DNA of 64,000 nucleotides from Leucobacter sp. cx-328 (GTDB taxonomy: Bacteria > Actinomycetota > Actinomycetes > Actinomycetales > Microbacteriaceae): positions 124,001 to 188,000 of the forward strand of contig NZ_JACVMX010000004.1 in assembly GCF_014530035.1 (NCBI RefSeq), in the 5' to 3' direction. This document shows positions 35,921-44,350 of this stretch, piece by piece (the first letter of the stretch is position 1; the number at the start of each line of letters is the position of its first letter). The position numbers were made by a program, and so were the translations under genes. A model generated the notes under the pieces. It saw only the letters and a program-made list of their open reading frames with translations. It had not been told where the DNA came from and did no database searches.

Positions 35921-36544
35921 TCAGACATTGGCACCTGGGAACAAAGTGATGTGCTTTCGAATCAGTGACGACCCGAGCTGGTGCACGGCCGTCGATACCT
36001 CGGTGGCTCGCATGACTAGGGTGGTGAGGACCGCAGGCTCCCCGAGAGCATTATTCACGATGGAATCGAAGGACCATTCGACACGACCGGGGCCGACTTT
36101 GGTGAGACTTAGATGCGCCGCGACCCCATTGCGAATCTGCTTAAGTTCTTCCATAAATGCCCGGTCCTTACGTATTCCTTTCACTGCGTTCTTGAAATTC
36201 TTGCCTTCGTCTTGCAGATCTGTGCCAAGCAGAGATGGCAGCTCTTCAAGTACCTGCCACAGCACTAACGCCAAATACTTGTGCCAGATCGCACGATCTG
36301 ATGGAGCCTCGACCAATCTTAGGACTAGTGTTTTTAACTCGTAATTCAGCGAGGCAATGGCCGCAATTAAGTCCAGGTCTGTCTTAATGCTTTCGCGGTT
36401 TTGACGACGCCGTTCGATGACAACGGTAGCGATGATCATCTCGTAGGACCTCCGAGCATCAAGGAGGCCTCTTTGAAGCACGGGCACTAGTTCCGCGACT
36501 TGCTTGTCCCAGCTATCAGGTACCGCCGATTCACTATTGCGCAT
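35921..36544 (-). CDS. Small all-helical protein with HEPN-like RN-x4-H motif
   Basis: This 207-residue protein is predicted all-helical. Near residues 138-144 it has K-Q-I-R-N-G-V-A-A-H, which fits the R-x4-6-H active-site signature of HEPN ribonucleases (AbiU2-like toxins often read I-R-N-x-x-x-A-H). Helices before it (about 55-105) are long and amphipathic, as in that fold. It precedes the LRV repeat gene on the same strand, so a nuclease effector with a repeat sensor is a reasonable guess. No ribosome site is evident. The motif is short and could arise by chance; the call depends on fold prediction. Confidence 0.5.
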   Translation of the reverse strand: MRNSESAVPDSWDKQVAELVPVLQRGLLDARRSYEMIIATVVIERRRQNRESIKTDLDLIAAIASLNYELKTLVLRLVEAPSDRAIWHKYLALVLWQVLEELPSLLGTDLQDEGKNFKNAVKGIRKDRAFMEELKQIRNGVAAHLSLTKVGPGRVEWSFDSIVNNALGEPAVLTTLVMRATEVSTAVHQLGSSLIRKHITLFPGANV

Positions 36545-37108
36545 TCAAATAGTTTCCCATTCAAACAGGCAACGAGTCGGCCCCAGCCCACGCGCTTTCT
36601 CATTTGCACTTCCCGCAGAGCAGAGGTTCGTATCGGGTTATAGACAAGCGAGGGGCGTCGGAGTCCTGATTTAACCGTGTAATCCCGGAGCTTGCACAGA
36701 TCACTAATGCACGGCACCACTCATCATGCCAACAGCGACAACCCCAAATCACTGCGTGTTCGACCCAGCCAGACTCCAAAGACGGTAGGCATCCCTCCAG
36801 AACAAGACGCCGTCGATGCCCCACCTGCGAAACGTCGCCAAGTAGAAAATGGGTGGGCTTGCCAAATAGCTTCAACTCGCCATAGCGTTTGTCTGTCTCT
36901 CTGATGAATGTATCAACCGAGATGCCTTCCAGACCAGCGCCAGCGCCCTCAGGCGAGATGTCGACTCGTGTTGGGAGTAGCACGGCAACACATTTACGTC
37001 ATTCGACCGACGGACTTCCGAGACCACAACTCGCACAATTGCTTAGTCGGGCACCGCCAGCCCGCCTGAAGATTGCTCGGCCTCGCGCCGGTGCGTGAAA
37101 GGTCAACG
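36545..37108. other. Gene-poor stretch at the island edge, with one decayed frame
   Basis: No secure gene is found between the HEPN-like gene and the APC permease. A 127-codon minus-strand frame (36600-36983) has a believable first half (after D-I-S-P-E-G-A-G, up to about F-L-L-G-D-V) but turns Cys- and Trp-rich and gene-unlike later. It may be a frame-shifted remnant of cargo. Permease promoter elements must lie near the right end but none is clear. Confidence 0.35.
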
Positions 37109-38485
37109 ATGCCCAGTAGTTCCCCAAGCTCCTCGCCAGTCACGGCGACGAGCGCGCCCGCTCCCTCACTCGTGAAAACCCTCGGCCTCACGGGCGCGGT
37201 CGGTTTCGGTCTCGCCTACATGATGCCGATGGCGTCATTCACGACGTACGGCGTTGTGAACACCATGACGGAGGGCGCAATTGTCACGTCATACGTCGTG
37301 ACGCTCATCGCGATGCTCTTCACCGCATCGAGCTACGCGTCGATGGCTGGCGCCTTCCCCACGACGGGCGCCGCCTACACCTACACGCGCAAGTCACTCG
37401 GTGGGCACATTGGATTCCTCGGTGGTTGGACGATCCTGCTCGACTACGTCCTGCTGCCAATGATGGCGTACCTCGTCATCGGCATCTATATGGCTGCGGC
37501 GGTACCCGCGATCCCACAGCAGGTGTGGATCATCATCGCCATCGTCGCGGTCACCGTCTTGAATTCGATCGGCGTCAAGCTCCTCTCAGGTGTGAGTAAC
37601 GCAATCGTGGCGGCGCAGGTGATCTTCGTGGTGCTCTTCCTGGTCCTCGCATCGACGACCGCCGCTGGCAATGAGATCCCGTCGATCTTCGACGTGGTGT
37701 TCGGCGGTAATACGGAGACAGCGTTGGTGCTGGCCGGATCCGCCGTTCTTTGCTACTCGTTCTTGGGATTCGACGCCGTATCTTCGCTCGCCGAGGAAAC
37801 GAAGAATGCGAAGCGGAACATTCCGCGGGCGATCATGCTCGTGACGCTCATCGGCGGACTCCTCTTTATTGTGGTTTCGGCACTGTCGAACCTCGCGGTC
37901 CCAGACTGGACTAGTTACTCGAGCCCAGACTCGGCGGCGAATGACATCACCTTCGCCGTCGGCGGCAAGTGGTTCGAGATCTTCTTCACCGCGGCATTCG
38001 TCGCCGGTTGCTTCGGCGCAGTTATGGCGCAGCAGGCCACCGCATCCCGCTTGCTGTTCTCGATGGGACGCGACGGTGTGCTCCCCCGCGCGATCTTCGG
38101 CGTGCTGCACCCGAAGTTCAAGACCCCGGTGCGCGCGACCATGTTCATCTCGGCCATCGGCCTCGTCTCGCTCTTCATCGATATGAACGCGGCAGCCTCG
38201 CTCATCAACTTCGGCGCGCTCACGGCGTTCTCGCTCGTGAATCTGTCGGTCATCAAGCATTTCTTCTTCGAGCAGAAGCGCCGGGCTGGATTCGACTTCG
38301 TGCGGTTCCTGGTGCTTCCGCTCATCGGCTTCGCGCTCTCAGCATGGCTCTGGACAAGCCTCGACGGCATGGCAATGACTGTCGGCCTCATCTGGCTCGG
38401 CCTCGGCCTCGCCTACCTGGTGTGGATGACCCGTGGCTTCCGTCGCCAGCCGCCCGAGCTCGAACTCAACAACGCGGCTGAATAA
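37109..38485 (+). CDS. APC-family amino acid/polyamine permease
   Basis: This 458-residue permease of the APC superfamily has about 12 membrane segments. The first helix carries the substrate-backbone-binding G-x-G loop region (GAVGFGLAYMMP). F-S-M-G-R-D-G-V-L-P near residue 320, D-A-V-S-S-L-A-E-E-T-K-N-A-K-R-N-I-P-R-A near 225 and the end V-W-M-T-R-G-F-R-R are typical of PuuP/YfnA-like importers. ATG 37109 is chosen because GAAAGG lies 6 bases before it. A 90-bp near-copy of its 3' end lies at 40535-40624. Substrate not determinable. It is followed by a strong hairpin. Confidence 0.9.
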   Translation: MPSSSPSSSPVTATSAPAPSLVKTLGLTGAVGFGLAYMMPMASFTTYGVVNTMTEGAIVTSYVVTLIAMLFTASSYASMAGAFPTTGAAYTYTRKSLGGHIGFLGGWTILLDYVLLPMMAYLVIGIYMAAAVPAIPQQVWIIIAIVAVTVLNSIGVKLLSGVSNAIVAAQVIFVVLFLVLASTTAAGNEIPSIFDVVFGGNTETALVLAGSAVLCYSFLGFDAVSSLAEETKNAKRNIPRAIMLVTLIGGLLFIVVSALSNLAVPDWTSYSSPDSAANDITFAVGGKWFEIFFTAAFVAGCFGAVMAQQATASRLLFSMGRDGVLPRAIFGVLHPKFKTPVRATMFISAIGLVSLFIDMNAAASLINFGALTAFSLVNLSVIKHFFFEQKRRAGFDFVRFLVLPLIGFALSAWLWTSLDGMAMTVGLIWLGLGLAYLVWMTRGFRRQPPELELNNAAE

Positions 38486-38520
38486 GGCGGCGGATCCCCA
38501 ACGCCAATCGGTCGCTCACC

Positions 38521-38561
38521 GGCTGGGCTCGTTGTCGAGTATTCGATGTACGAGCCCAGCC
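38521..38561. terminator. Terminator between the APC permease and the convergent membrane protein gene
   Basis: Arms 38521-38532 (GGCTGGGCTCGT) and 38550-38561 are exactly complementary. The loop holds TCGA-GTAT-TCGA. It serves two converging genes. Confidence 0.8.
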
Positions 38562-38603
38562 TATGGGCGTTATTGAGGTTTACGCGTCTTCGCAGCCGCT
38601 GCC

Positions 38604-38897
38604 CTATTCTGCGTCTTCAGGTGAAGACTTTGAAAGTGAAGCCAAGAGCACCACGTTAAGGATGAACCCGGTCGTTAGGGGCGCCACAACGAGGAGCATA
38701 TATTGGAGCCACAAGGGCGAGATCCAGGGTTCATCGATCAGGCTGAGCGATGTGCCAATGATCATGACTCCCATGACTAACAAAAGCAAGCCAGGAAAAC
38801 TCTGCTCGTCAGTTTCTCGCGTGCAGAGCGAGAAACTCAACAAGAACGCAAACATAAGGCTTGCTCCTGCAAGCCCGATTCCCATGAAGATATCCAT
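38604..38897 (-). CDS. Small membrane protein, possible immunity partner
   Basis: The 97-residue protein has three to four membrane segments (about 3-22, 34-53, 62-86) joined by short loops and an acidic tail (S-P-E-D-A-E). ATG 38897 lies 5 bases after the stop of the secreted protein gene, so it is translated from the same message. Size, topology and position are those of many bacteriocin immunity proteins. No family is recognised. Its partner ends in a cationic, two-cysteine hydrophobic region, so a toxin/immunity relation is plausible but unproven. Confidence 0.6.
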   Translation of the reverse strand: MDIFMGIGLAGASLMFAFLLSFSLCTRETDEQSFPGLLLLVMGVMIIGTSLSLIDEPWISPLWLQYMLLVVAPLTTGFILNVVLLASLSKSSPEDAE

Positions 38898-38902
38898 GCG
38901 AG

Positions 38903-40186
38903 TTACCAGCGGGCCCTGAAGAGGTTGTAACAACCACCAAGCCCAAGCGAGCCGACGATTACCGAGCTTATGCCTCCGACGAGTTTCCCGATCGTTCTGA
39001 TTTGGTATGTCGACAGACTCGACCGGTTCCTCACGAATCTCTCCATATACCTGAGCACGCTTTTCATGCTGTTACCAAGAGCACGGTATGCCTGAAGTAC
39101 GGTTTTAGCTGATTTGATGATTCGTTCCGCTTTGGCGAATGCTGCAACAACTTTGGCCGCCCCGAAGGCAAGCGTCCCCAGTTGCGCAGCACAGACGGCA
39201 GAGGTACCGATGACCCACCATAATGCCGGGTCGGCGGTTACTGGAAATACTGCGCCACGCAAGTCAACTACTTGCGTTAGGGTTTCTCCACTTAATTCGT
39301 ATCGGGTTGGAAGCGCCTTACCTTTCGCGTCGATTGCCCAAGGCACCCCGACCTTGGCCAGCTGCTGAGTTTCGCTAGCCACCTCCATTTTCGCTGGTGC
39401 AATCTGCTCAAGTTCCGCAGCTTGGGATTCTGACAGCGGTTGATCGTCTTTCAAATCGATGAGGGCAGCATCCACGGCGTCGCTAATTCGTTTCTCTTCA
39501 CCAGCAAGAGGCCGCTCAATTTCAACGTCCTGCTCGATAGCGATAGACCCATCAGCTATCTCCACCATTCGCGAATCCAACGGAAGCTCAAATTCAAAGG
39601 ACACTCTTCCTTCTGCTGCCTCGTCGTTGAAGATCGCTACCAGTTGTGCCCCATTTTCGGTGGCTCGCGTAACGACATCTGCTTCGTTTACTTCACCCGT
39701 CTGGACTGAGGATCCACCCGAGATCGCACCACTATTGAACCTGCCAGTTGCGCTAATCCCAATCTCATCGCCCAAATTTGAAGAAAGCAGGGCTGTCCCG
39801 TCCGGAGCGATCTCTACAGTGCTGCCATTTTCAGCGACCGCACTTTCCACGGCACCGTCGGTCTCAATTGGAATTGAATCTTGAAGCGAAGCTGCATCGG
39901 CCAATCTCGCAGCTGTTTCCTGTTTCTCCTTCTCATAAGCCTCTGCGCTGGCCGAAATCACCTGAAGATCATTCGCGGCACCATTCATCTCCTTTGGGGT
40001 TCCCCGGCTAAGGGCACCTATGGTGTCTGCCCCCTCGAAGGTGTCATCCGATTTTGCTGCCAAAGCTGGTCCGGAGATCATTGATACCGAGAGCGCTACT
40101 GCAATCAGCACACCTAACGTCTGTCTTAAAAGGGCGCTGCTCCTCGCCTGAGGTTCTTGTGTGCAGTGCTGCTGTCTTCGATGCAT
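38903..40186 (-). CDS. Secreted protein with cationic two-Cys C-terminal region (bacteriocin-like)
   Basis: The 427-residue precursor starts at ATG 40186 (GAAGAGGA 5 bases before) with an arginine-rich n-region and a signal peptide ending near A-L-A-A (about residue 44). A long acidic middle part (about 45-330) with a strand-rich segment follows, then F-P-V-T-A-D-P-x-x-W-W. After that come about 100 residues rich in K, R, A, G and V with only two acidic residues and two Cys (one after W-W-V-I, one near the end in G-G-C). The layout looks like a propeptide releasing an amphipathic membrane-active toxin. Small membrane protein gene follows after 5 bases. Family membership unrecognised; role inferred. 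Confidence 0.7.
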   Translation of the reverse strand: MHRRQQHCTQEPQARSSALLRQTLGVLIAVALSVSMISGPALAAKSDDTFEGADTIGALSRGTPKEMNGAANDLQVISASAEAYEKEKQETAARLADAASLQDSIPIETDGAVESAVAENGSTVEIAPDGTALLSSNLGDEIGISATGRFNSGAISGGSSVQTGEVNEADVVTRATENGAQLVAIFNDEAAEGRVSFEFELPLDSRMVEIADGSIAIEQDVEIERPLAGEEKRISDAVDAALIDLKDDQPLSESQAAELEQIAPAKMEVASETQQLAKVGVPWAIDAKGKALPTRYELSGETLTQVVDLRGAVFPVTADPALWWVIGTSAVCAAQLGTLAFGAAKVVAAFAKAERIIKSAKTVLQAYRALGNSMKSVLRYMERFVRNRSSLSTYQIRTIGKLVGGISSVIVGSLGLGGCYNLFRARW

Positions 40187-40534
40187 TTGTTTCCTCTTCA
40201 AGTGATGAATTTCCGCCAGCAATCCAGTAGATCAACGGCCACCAAGTGGGGAAAATAGGCCAAACAAGCCGGTATTACCGTTCAATGAAAAAATCTGCTG
40301 TCGCCTGGATTGAACTCGGGGTTGGGCTCACAAAAGTAGTGAGACAAGCCATGAACCAACTCGATGTTCCGCGGAATGACGCGAACCTGATGTGCGTTGT
40401 CTTCATCCGTGAGTTTCGAAGCTTGCCCCCACTGGTGAATCAGCATTACTGCACTTCTCATTCAGCATTTCTCACATTCAACGTCTCACACCAATTCGGA
40501 AAAGGTTGAACGGACTGACGACGTCCCCGAGACG
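40187..40534. other. Gap between the secreted protein gene and the permease fragment
   Basis: No supported gene is seen. An 87-codon plus-strand frame (40246-40509) has no ribosome site and no family features. The promoter of the secreted protein gene should lie near 40190-40260. Confidence 0.4.
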
Positions 40535-40624
40535 CTCGGCCTCGGCATCGCCTACCTGGTCTGGCTGACCCGCGGCTTCCGTCGCCATCCTCCCGAGCTC
40601 GAACTCAACAACGCGACTGAGTAG
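40535..40624 (+). pseudogene. 3'-end fragment of a second APC permease gene
   Basis: These 90 bases match 38396-38485, the end of the intact APC permease gene, with 9 differences (about 90 percent). They translate to L-G-L-G-I-A-Y-L-V-W-L-T-R-G-F-R-R then a C-terminus ending N-N-A-T-E and a stop. The reading frame is kept, but homology stops abruptly at 40535. Most differences are silent or conservative, as expected for a once-functional paralog. It marks where the toxin-like cassette joined or where a tandem permease copy was deleted. Confidence 0.85.
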
Positions 40625-40787
40625 TCACACCCAACCCTCACTGAATACTCACTTCTGGTACCTTGCGCACTCAAAGAGCATGGAACCAATGGTCCGGACT
40701 GGCTTTCCGGGTGATGCTGGAGTTGTGACGTGTGCCTGTTCCTACTTGGGACAACAGTTGGCATACGCGCGGGGAGGGAGCGACACT

Positions 40788-42593
40788 ATGTCAGTTCAGG
40801 GAAACATCACGAAGCGCACAAGGTTCACCGCGATCAGTGGAGCGCTCGCACTCGGCTTGCTCAGCGCAGGAGCAGGGGCGGGTGCCATCACAACCTTAGG
40901 TGCCACCGCGGCCGTCGCTGCAACACCAACACCAGTCCAAGCACCGCCTGCGGCCATCGGCCAAGATGGCCAGACGCTCATCGTGCTCGACGACGTCATG
41001 GCTGCCGCAACCCCCACCCCACAGGGGCAGCTGGAACCCGGCATCGACGGCTCCTTCTACTCTGCGCTCTGGTCAGGCAGCGCCATAGGCAGCTCTCTCA
41101 TCACCAGGTACTTCGAGAACGGTGACGCCCCAATCGAGTGGAACACGAACGATGCACCCGGCGTGACCGGAAAGGTGTACTCGGTCTCCACCGATGCGGC
41201 CGGCACGGTCTACGCACTGAACCGCGGTGCCGCGGCTCCCGCATCGTTCACCATCTCGACCTGGCAGCCTGACGGCACCTTCGTCGGGGCCCAAGACTTC
41301 AGCATCCCCGGTATCGTTTCGGGATACACAAACGGCATGGCTGTCTCCGCTTCAGGCAACACCGCGTACGTGCGCGTTGACCGCGCTGTGCCGACGAGTT
41401 TGAATGGCATCTGGGCCGTTGATCTCGCGTCTGGCGACGTCACCCCGGTGGTGCAGAACCTTGCGGACACCGCAAACCCAGAGCAGTCGCCGTGGGTGCA
41501 GGTCGATCACGTCACCGGCGCGATTGCGTTCAGTCTCGATATGCGCGAGATGGGAATCATCGCGGATCCAGCGACCGGCACCGTCCAGTCGTTCCCGACG
41601 AACGATCACATGATCCGCGGCATTGACATGACCCGCTACAGCGAAGGTATCGTCACCGTGAGCGGCGGCGGATACATCATGGATCTCAACACCGCGACCG
41701 GCGCCCTGACCACCACCCTGGGACTCCAGGACCTCGACTACTTCAATCCGTATGCCACTCGCGTCGGAACGGACGGCCGCACCTACATCAGCGGCTTCAG
41801 CCCCTGGGGCGTCTTGCCCGTTGACGTCACGCAACTGAAGTCCGCTGAGATTTCGTACCCCGAGACCACAATCACCACGAACGTGTGCGCGGCGGATCCG
41901 ATCGCCCTCACCCCGACGCTCGCAGGCGCGCCCACGCCAACCTGGGTGAGCATCGCAGACGGTGAGCTCCCGGAAGGCCTCGAGCTTGACTCCGTCTCCG
42001 GCGTGATCTCAGGTACGCCGACCACCGATGGCGCGGTGACCGTGCGCGCCGAGAACGGTGTGACGCTGGTGGCAGGATCCGCCCCCGATACCGCCCACCT
42101 CACCTTCGAAAGCGTCGAAGAGCCCGTAGCATTCGAGTCCGTACACACCCCGGCGGTGACCGGTACGCCGGCAATCGGTGAAACGCTCAGCGCGCAGGTA
42201 TCGGCTTGGGTGCCGGCAGCGTCATTCAGCTACCAGTGGACGCGCGATGGCTCGCCGATCAGCGGCGCCACCGAAGCGACCTACACCGTCGTTGCGGCCG
42301 ACGCGGGTGCTGAGATCGCCGTGACGGTGGCCGGCACCGCCGACTGCCGAATTGCCGCGGAGCTCAGCTCGCCGGCCGTCGTGATCGACGATGCGCTTGC
42401 GCCCCCGGTGAAGCCGGGCGGTCCCACCGGACCCGGTACCGGTGCGAAGCCGGGCACGGGCACCGGTGCCACGCCAGATGCGCTCGCGCGCACGGGTAGC
42501 GACGACCTCGGCTGGGGCGTTGTTGGCGCAGCACTCTTCGCGGCAGCAGGTGCCTCGCTCATTGCGCGCCGCTCGGTGCTTCGCAAGCAATAG
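40788..42593 (+). CDS. Secreted surface protein with Ig-like domains and LAxTG sorting signal
   Basis: This 601-residue precursor has a signal peptide ending near residue 44 (A-A-V-A-A). A beta-propeller-like part follows (about 55-365, repeated A-x-T-G-x-V/L motifs), then a He_PIG-type Ig domain (about 375-430: L-P-E-G-L-E-L-D-S-V-S-G-V-I-S-G-T-P) and a second Ig-like module (about 445-520: Y-Q-W-T-R-D-G-S-P-I-S-G-A). After a P-G-T-rich spacer come LARTG, a membrane helix and a basic tail. ATG 40788 has GGGGAGGGAG 8 bases before it. The sorting signal matches class E sortase targets, as in the lamin-tail protein. Likely a wall-anchored recognition or adhesion protein. Confidence 0.82.
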   Translation: MSVQGNITKRTRFTAISGALALGLLSAGAGAGAITTLGATAAVAATPTPVQAPPAAIGQDGQTLIVLDDVMAAATPTPQGQLEPGIDGSFYSALWSGSAIGSSLITRYFENGDAPIEWNTNDAPGVTGKVYSVSTDAAGTVYALNRGAAAPASFTISTWQPDGTFVGAQDFSIPGIVSGYTNGMAVSASGNTAYVRVDRAVPTSLNGIWAVDLASGDVTPVVQNLADTANPEQSPWVQVDHVTGAIAFSLDMREMGIIADPATGTVQSFPTNDHMIRGIDMTRYSEGIVTVSGGGYIMDLNTATGALTTTLGLQDLDYFNPYATRVGTDGRTYISGFSPWGVLPVDVTQLKSAEISYPETTITTNVCAADPIALTPTLAGAPTPTWVSIADGELPEGLELDSVSGVISGTPTTDGAVTVRAENGVTLVAGSAPDTAHLTFESVEEPVAFESVHTPAVTGTPAIGETLSAQVSAWVPAASFSYQWTRDGSPISGATEATYTVVAADAGAEIAVTVAGTADCRIAAELSSPAVVIDDALAPPVKPGGPTGPGTGAKPGTGTGATPDALARTGSDDLGWGVVGAALFAAAGASLIARRSVLRKQ

Positions 42594-42727
42594 CGGTACA
42601 GCAGCCTCAGAGGTTCTGGCGAAGCCATTGCCAGGCGAACTGAGAACTGCCCTTGGCATGACGTGCGTTGGCACCATTCGATCGTCGTTTTCGTTTGGTG
42701 CACCCAAACCGAAATAGCCTTTCCGCC

Positions 42728-43947
42728 ATGACAGGAGCAACCAGCTGGCCAGCGCATCGCGTCGAATTGTGCCCGTGGCGCCAGCAGACGCGCAGCGGCA
42801 ACCGTGCTGACCGCACATTGACGTCGGTCAGCACGATGGTGCCGCCTCGTATCGCAGCGCTCCATTTCGCCCCTGGTCTCGGGCTCACTGTCGCCGCAGA
42901 GCGTGCACTGCTGGCGGTGGCCCAGGTAGATGCCGATGCTGAAGACCATTCCAGGGCAGTAAACCGCTTCCTCATTCGAAGCGAATCAGTCGCATCTTCA
43001 AAGATCGAACAGATTTCGGCCTCCGCTATCGACTACGCCAAGGCGGCGACTGGGAATCGAAGCAATCCGTGCGCGACGAGCATGGTGGCGGCTACAGAGG
43101 CGATCCACCAACTCATGCCCGGGTGGGTCTGCACGGTTGCTTTACGCTCGATGAAATTCAGGGTGCTCACCGTGCGCTCATGTTCGACGATCCGAGTGAG
43201 TCTCTCTACGCCGGGCGACTCAGAGACATGCAGAACTGGATCGGTGGAAGCGATCACTCCCCGCGCGACGCAATCCACGTACCGCCTGCGCCCGAGCATG
43301 TTCCACCACTGATGGCTGATCTCATCGAGTACCTCAACCGTGAAGACGTCCCCATCATGGTGCAGGCGGCGATCGGGCATGCGCAGTTTGAATCGATCCA
43401 CGGGTTTACCGACGGCAATGGGCGGATCGGGCGCGCGCTCGTCTCCGCCGTGCTGCATCGGCGCGGTGCAACACGAAATCTTGTCGTTCCCATTGCGAGC
43501 GGCCTGCTCGCCCAGCGCGACGCTTACTTTGCTGCGCTCATCGCCTATCGCGAAGGTGATCCCGAACCAATCATCCGTCTATTCGCCCGCTCAGCGGAGG
43601 CCGCAGCAGTCTGCTCCCGAGCCACAATTGAGCGGCTGAACGCATTGCCAGATCGGTGGTATCTGCAGCTGAAGCCGCGTTACGGCTCCGCAACGGAGCG
43701 ACTGATCGCCGCGTTCTACGACGAGCCTGCCCTGACGTCAGAAGAGGCGAACTTCTATGCGGGCACCGCTTCTTCGAACACGAATCACGCGATCACGCAG
43801 CTTGAAGCGGCCGGCATCATCAAGGAGATCACCGGGCGTAAACGTGACAGGGTGTGGATCGCCATCGCAATCATGGAGGAGCTCGATCAGTTGGATCAGC
43901 GGATTCACGCGGCGATGGCGGAAACACAAAAGCCGCGGAGCTCTTAG
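42728..43947 (+). pseudogene. fic gene (Fic-domain AMPylator) broken by a frameshift
   Basis: The N-terminal part (42728 to about 43117) reads in one frame: W-P-A-H near residue 7, then F-L-I-R-S-E-S-V-A-S-S-K-I-E-Q, the usual Fic N-terminal helix where S/T-x-x-x-E-G/N restrains activity (here with Q). The Fic core reads in another frame to 43947: C-F-T-L-D-E-I, then the motif HGFTDGNGRIGRAL (catalytic His, anion-binding loop), then a winged-helix C-terminal part. The switch lies in the G/C run GCCCGGGTGGG (43117-43127) and corresponds to one missing base. Fic proteins attach AMP to target proteins. Either the gene is dead or the read contains an error. Confidence 0.8.
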
Positions 43948-43958
43948 AGCTCCGCGGC
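43932..43958 (+). terminator. Palindrome over the fic stop codon
   Basis: Arms 43932-43944 (GCCGCGGAGCTCT) and 43946-43958 are exactly complementary around one T; the stop TAG is inside. It may end transcription, though no T-tract follows. Confidence 0.6.
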
Positions 43959-43968
43959 ATCTGTCGGG

Positions 43969-44343
43969 GTGTTCTCCTCGTATGCAAAACAATTAGAACA
44001 GGGGTGGCGGCTACTGCAGGAAGAATCCTCGTCGCCAAGTACCGCAGAAATACAACAATCTCCACGATCTTTCGCACGCATCATTCCTGAGCGTCTGACA
44101 GAGATAGCTGCCGACTACGAGGCGGGAATGTCGGCCTACGAACTTGCCGACAAGTACGGCCAAAATCGCGGCACGATTATGAAGCACCTCGCGGGGGCCG
44201 GAGTCCGCTCACGAGTTGCAGTGCCGGTTAACGACGAGATCCTTTGATGGCAGGAACTCCATGCAGAGGGTCATGGTTTCAAAACTATCGCCAGGCGAGT
44301 AGGGCGGAATCACAAGACGATCCGAAAATACCTCACCATGTGA
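43969..44343 (+). pseudogene. Recombinase-type helix-turn-helix remnant with in-frame stop
   Basis: A 92-codon frame (43969-44247) holds L-T-E-I-A-A-D-Y-E-A-G-M-S-A-Y-E-L-A-D-K-Y-G-Q-N, the tail helix-turn-helix seen in actinobacterial serine recombinases. TGA at 44245 interrupts it. The same frame then continues W-Q-E-L-H-A-E-G-H-G-F-K-T-I-A-R-R-V-G-R-N-H-K-T-I-R-K-Y-L to a second stop at 44341, giving a second helix-turn-helix. Read-through would restore the usual two-repeat tail. No catalytic recombinase domain is left upstream. It looks like a fragment of an integrase or resolvase beside the restriction island. Confidence 0.65.
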
Positions 44344-44350
44344 CGGGCGG

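Noticed and set aside
40246-40509. 87-codon plus-strand frame between the secreted protein gene and the permease fragment
   Set aside because: No ribosome site, no family pattern and a position over the likely promoter of the minus-strand gene.
43115-43130. Programmed -1 frameshift in fic at CCCGGGT
   Set aside because: A slippery site needs the frame C-CCG-GGT, but the actual zero frame is CCC-GGG, and no following structure is evident.
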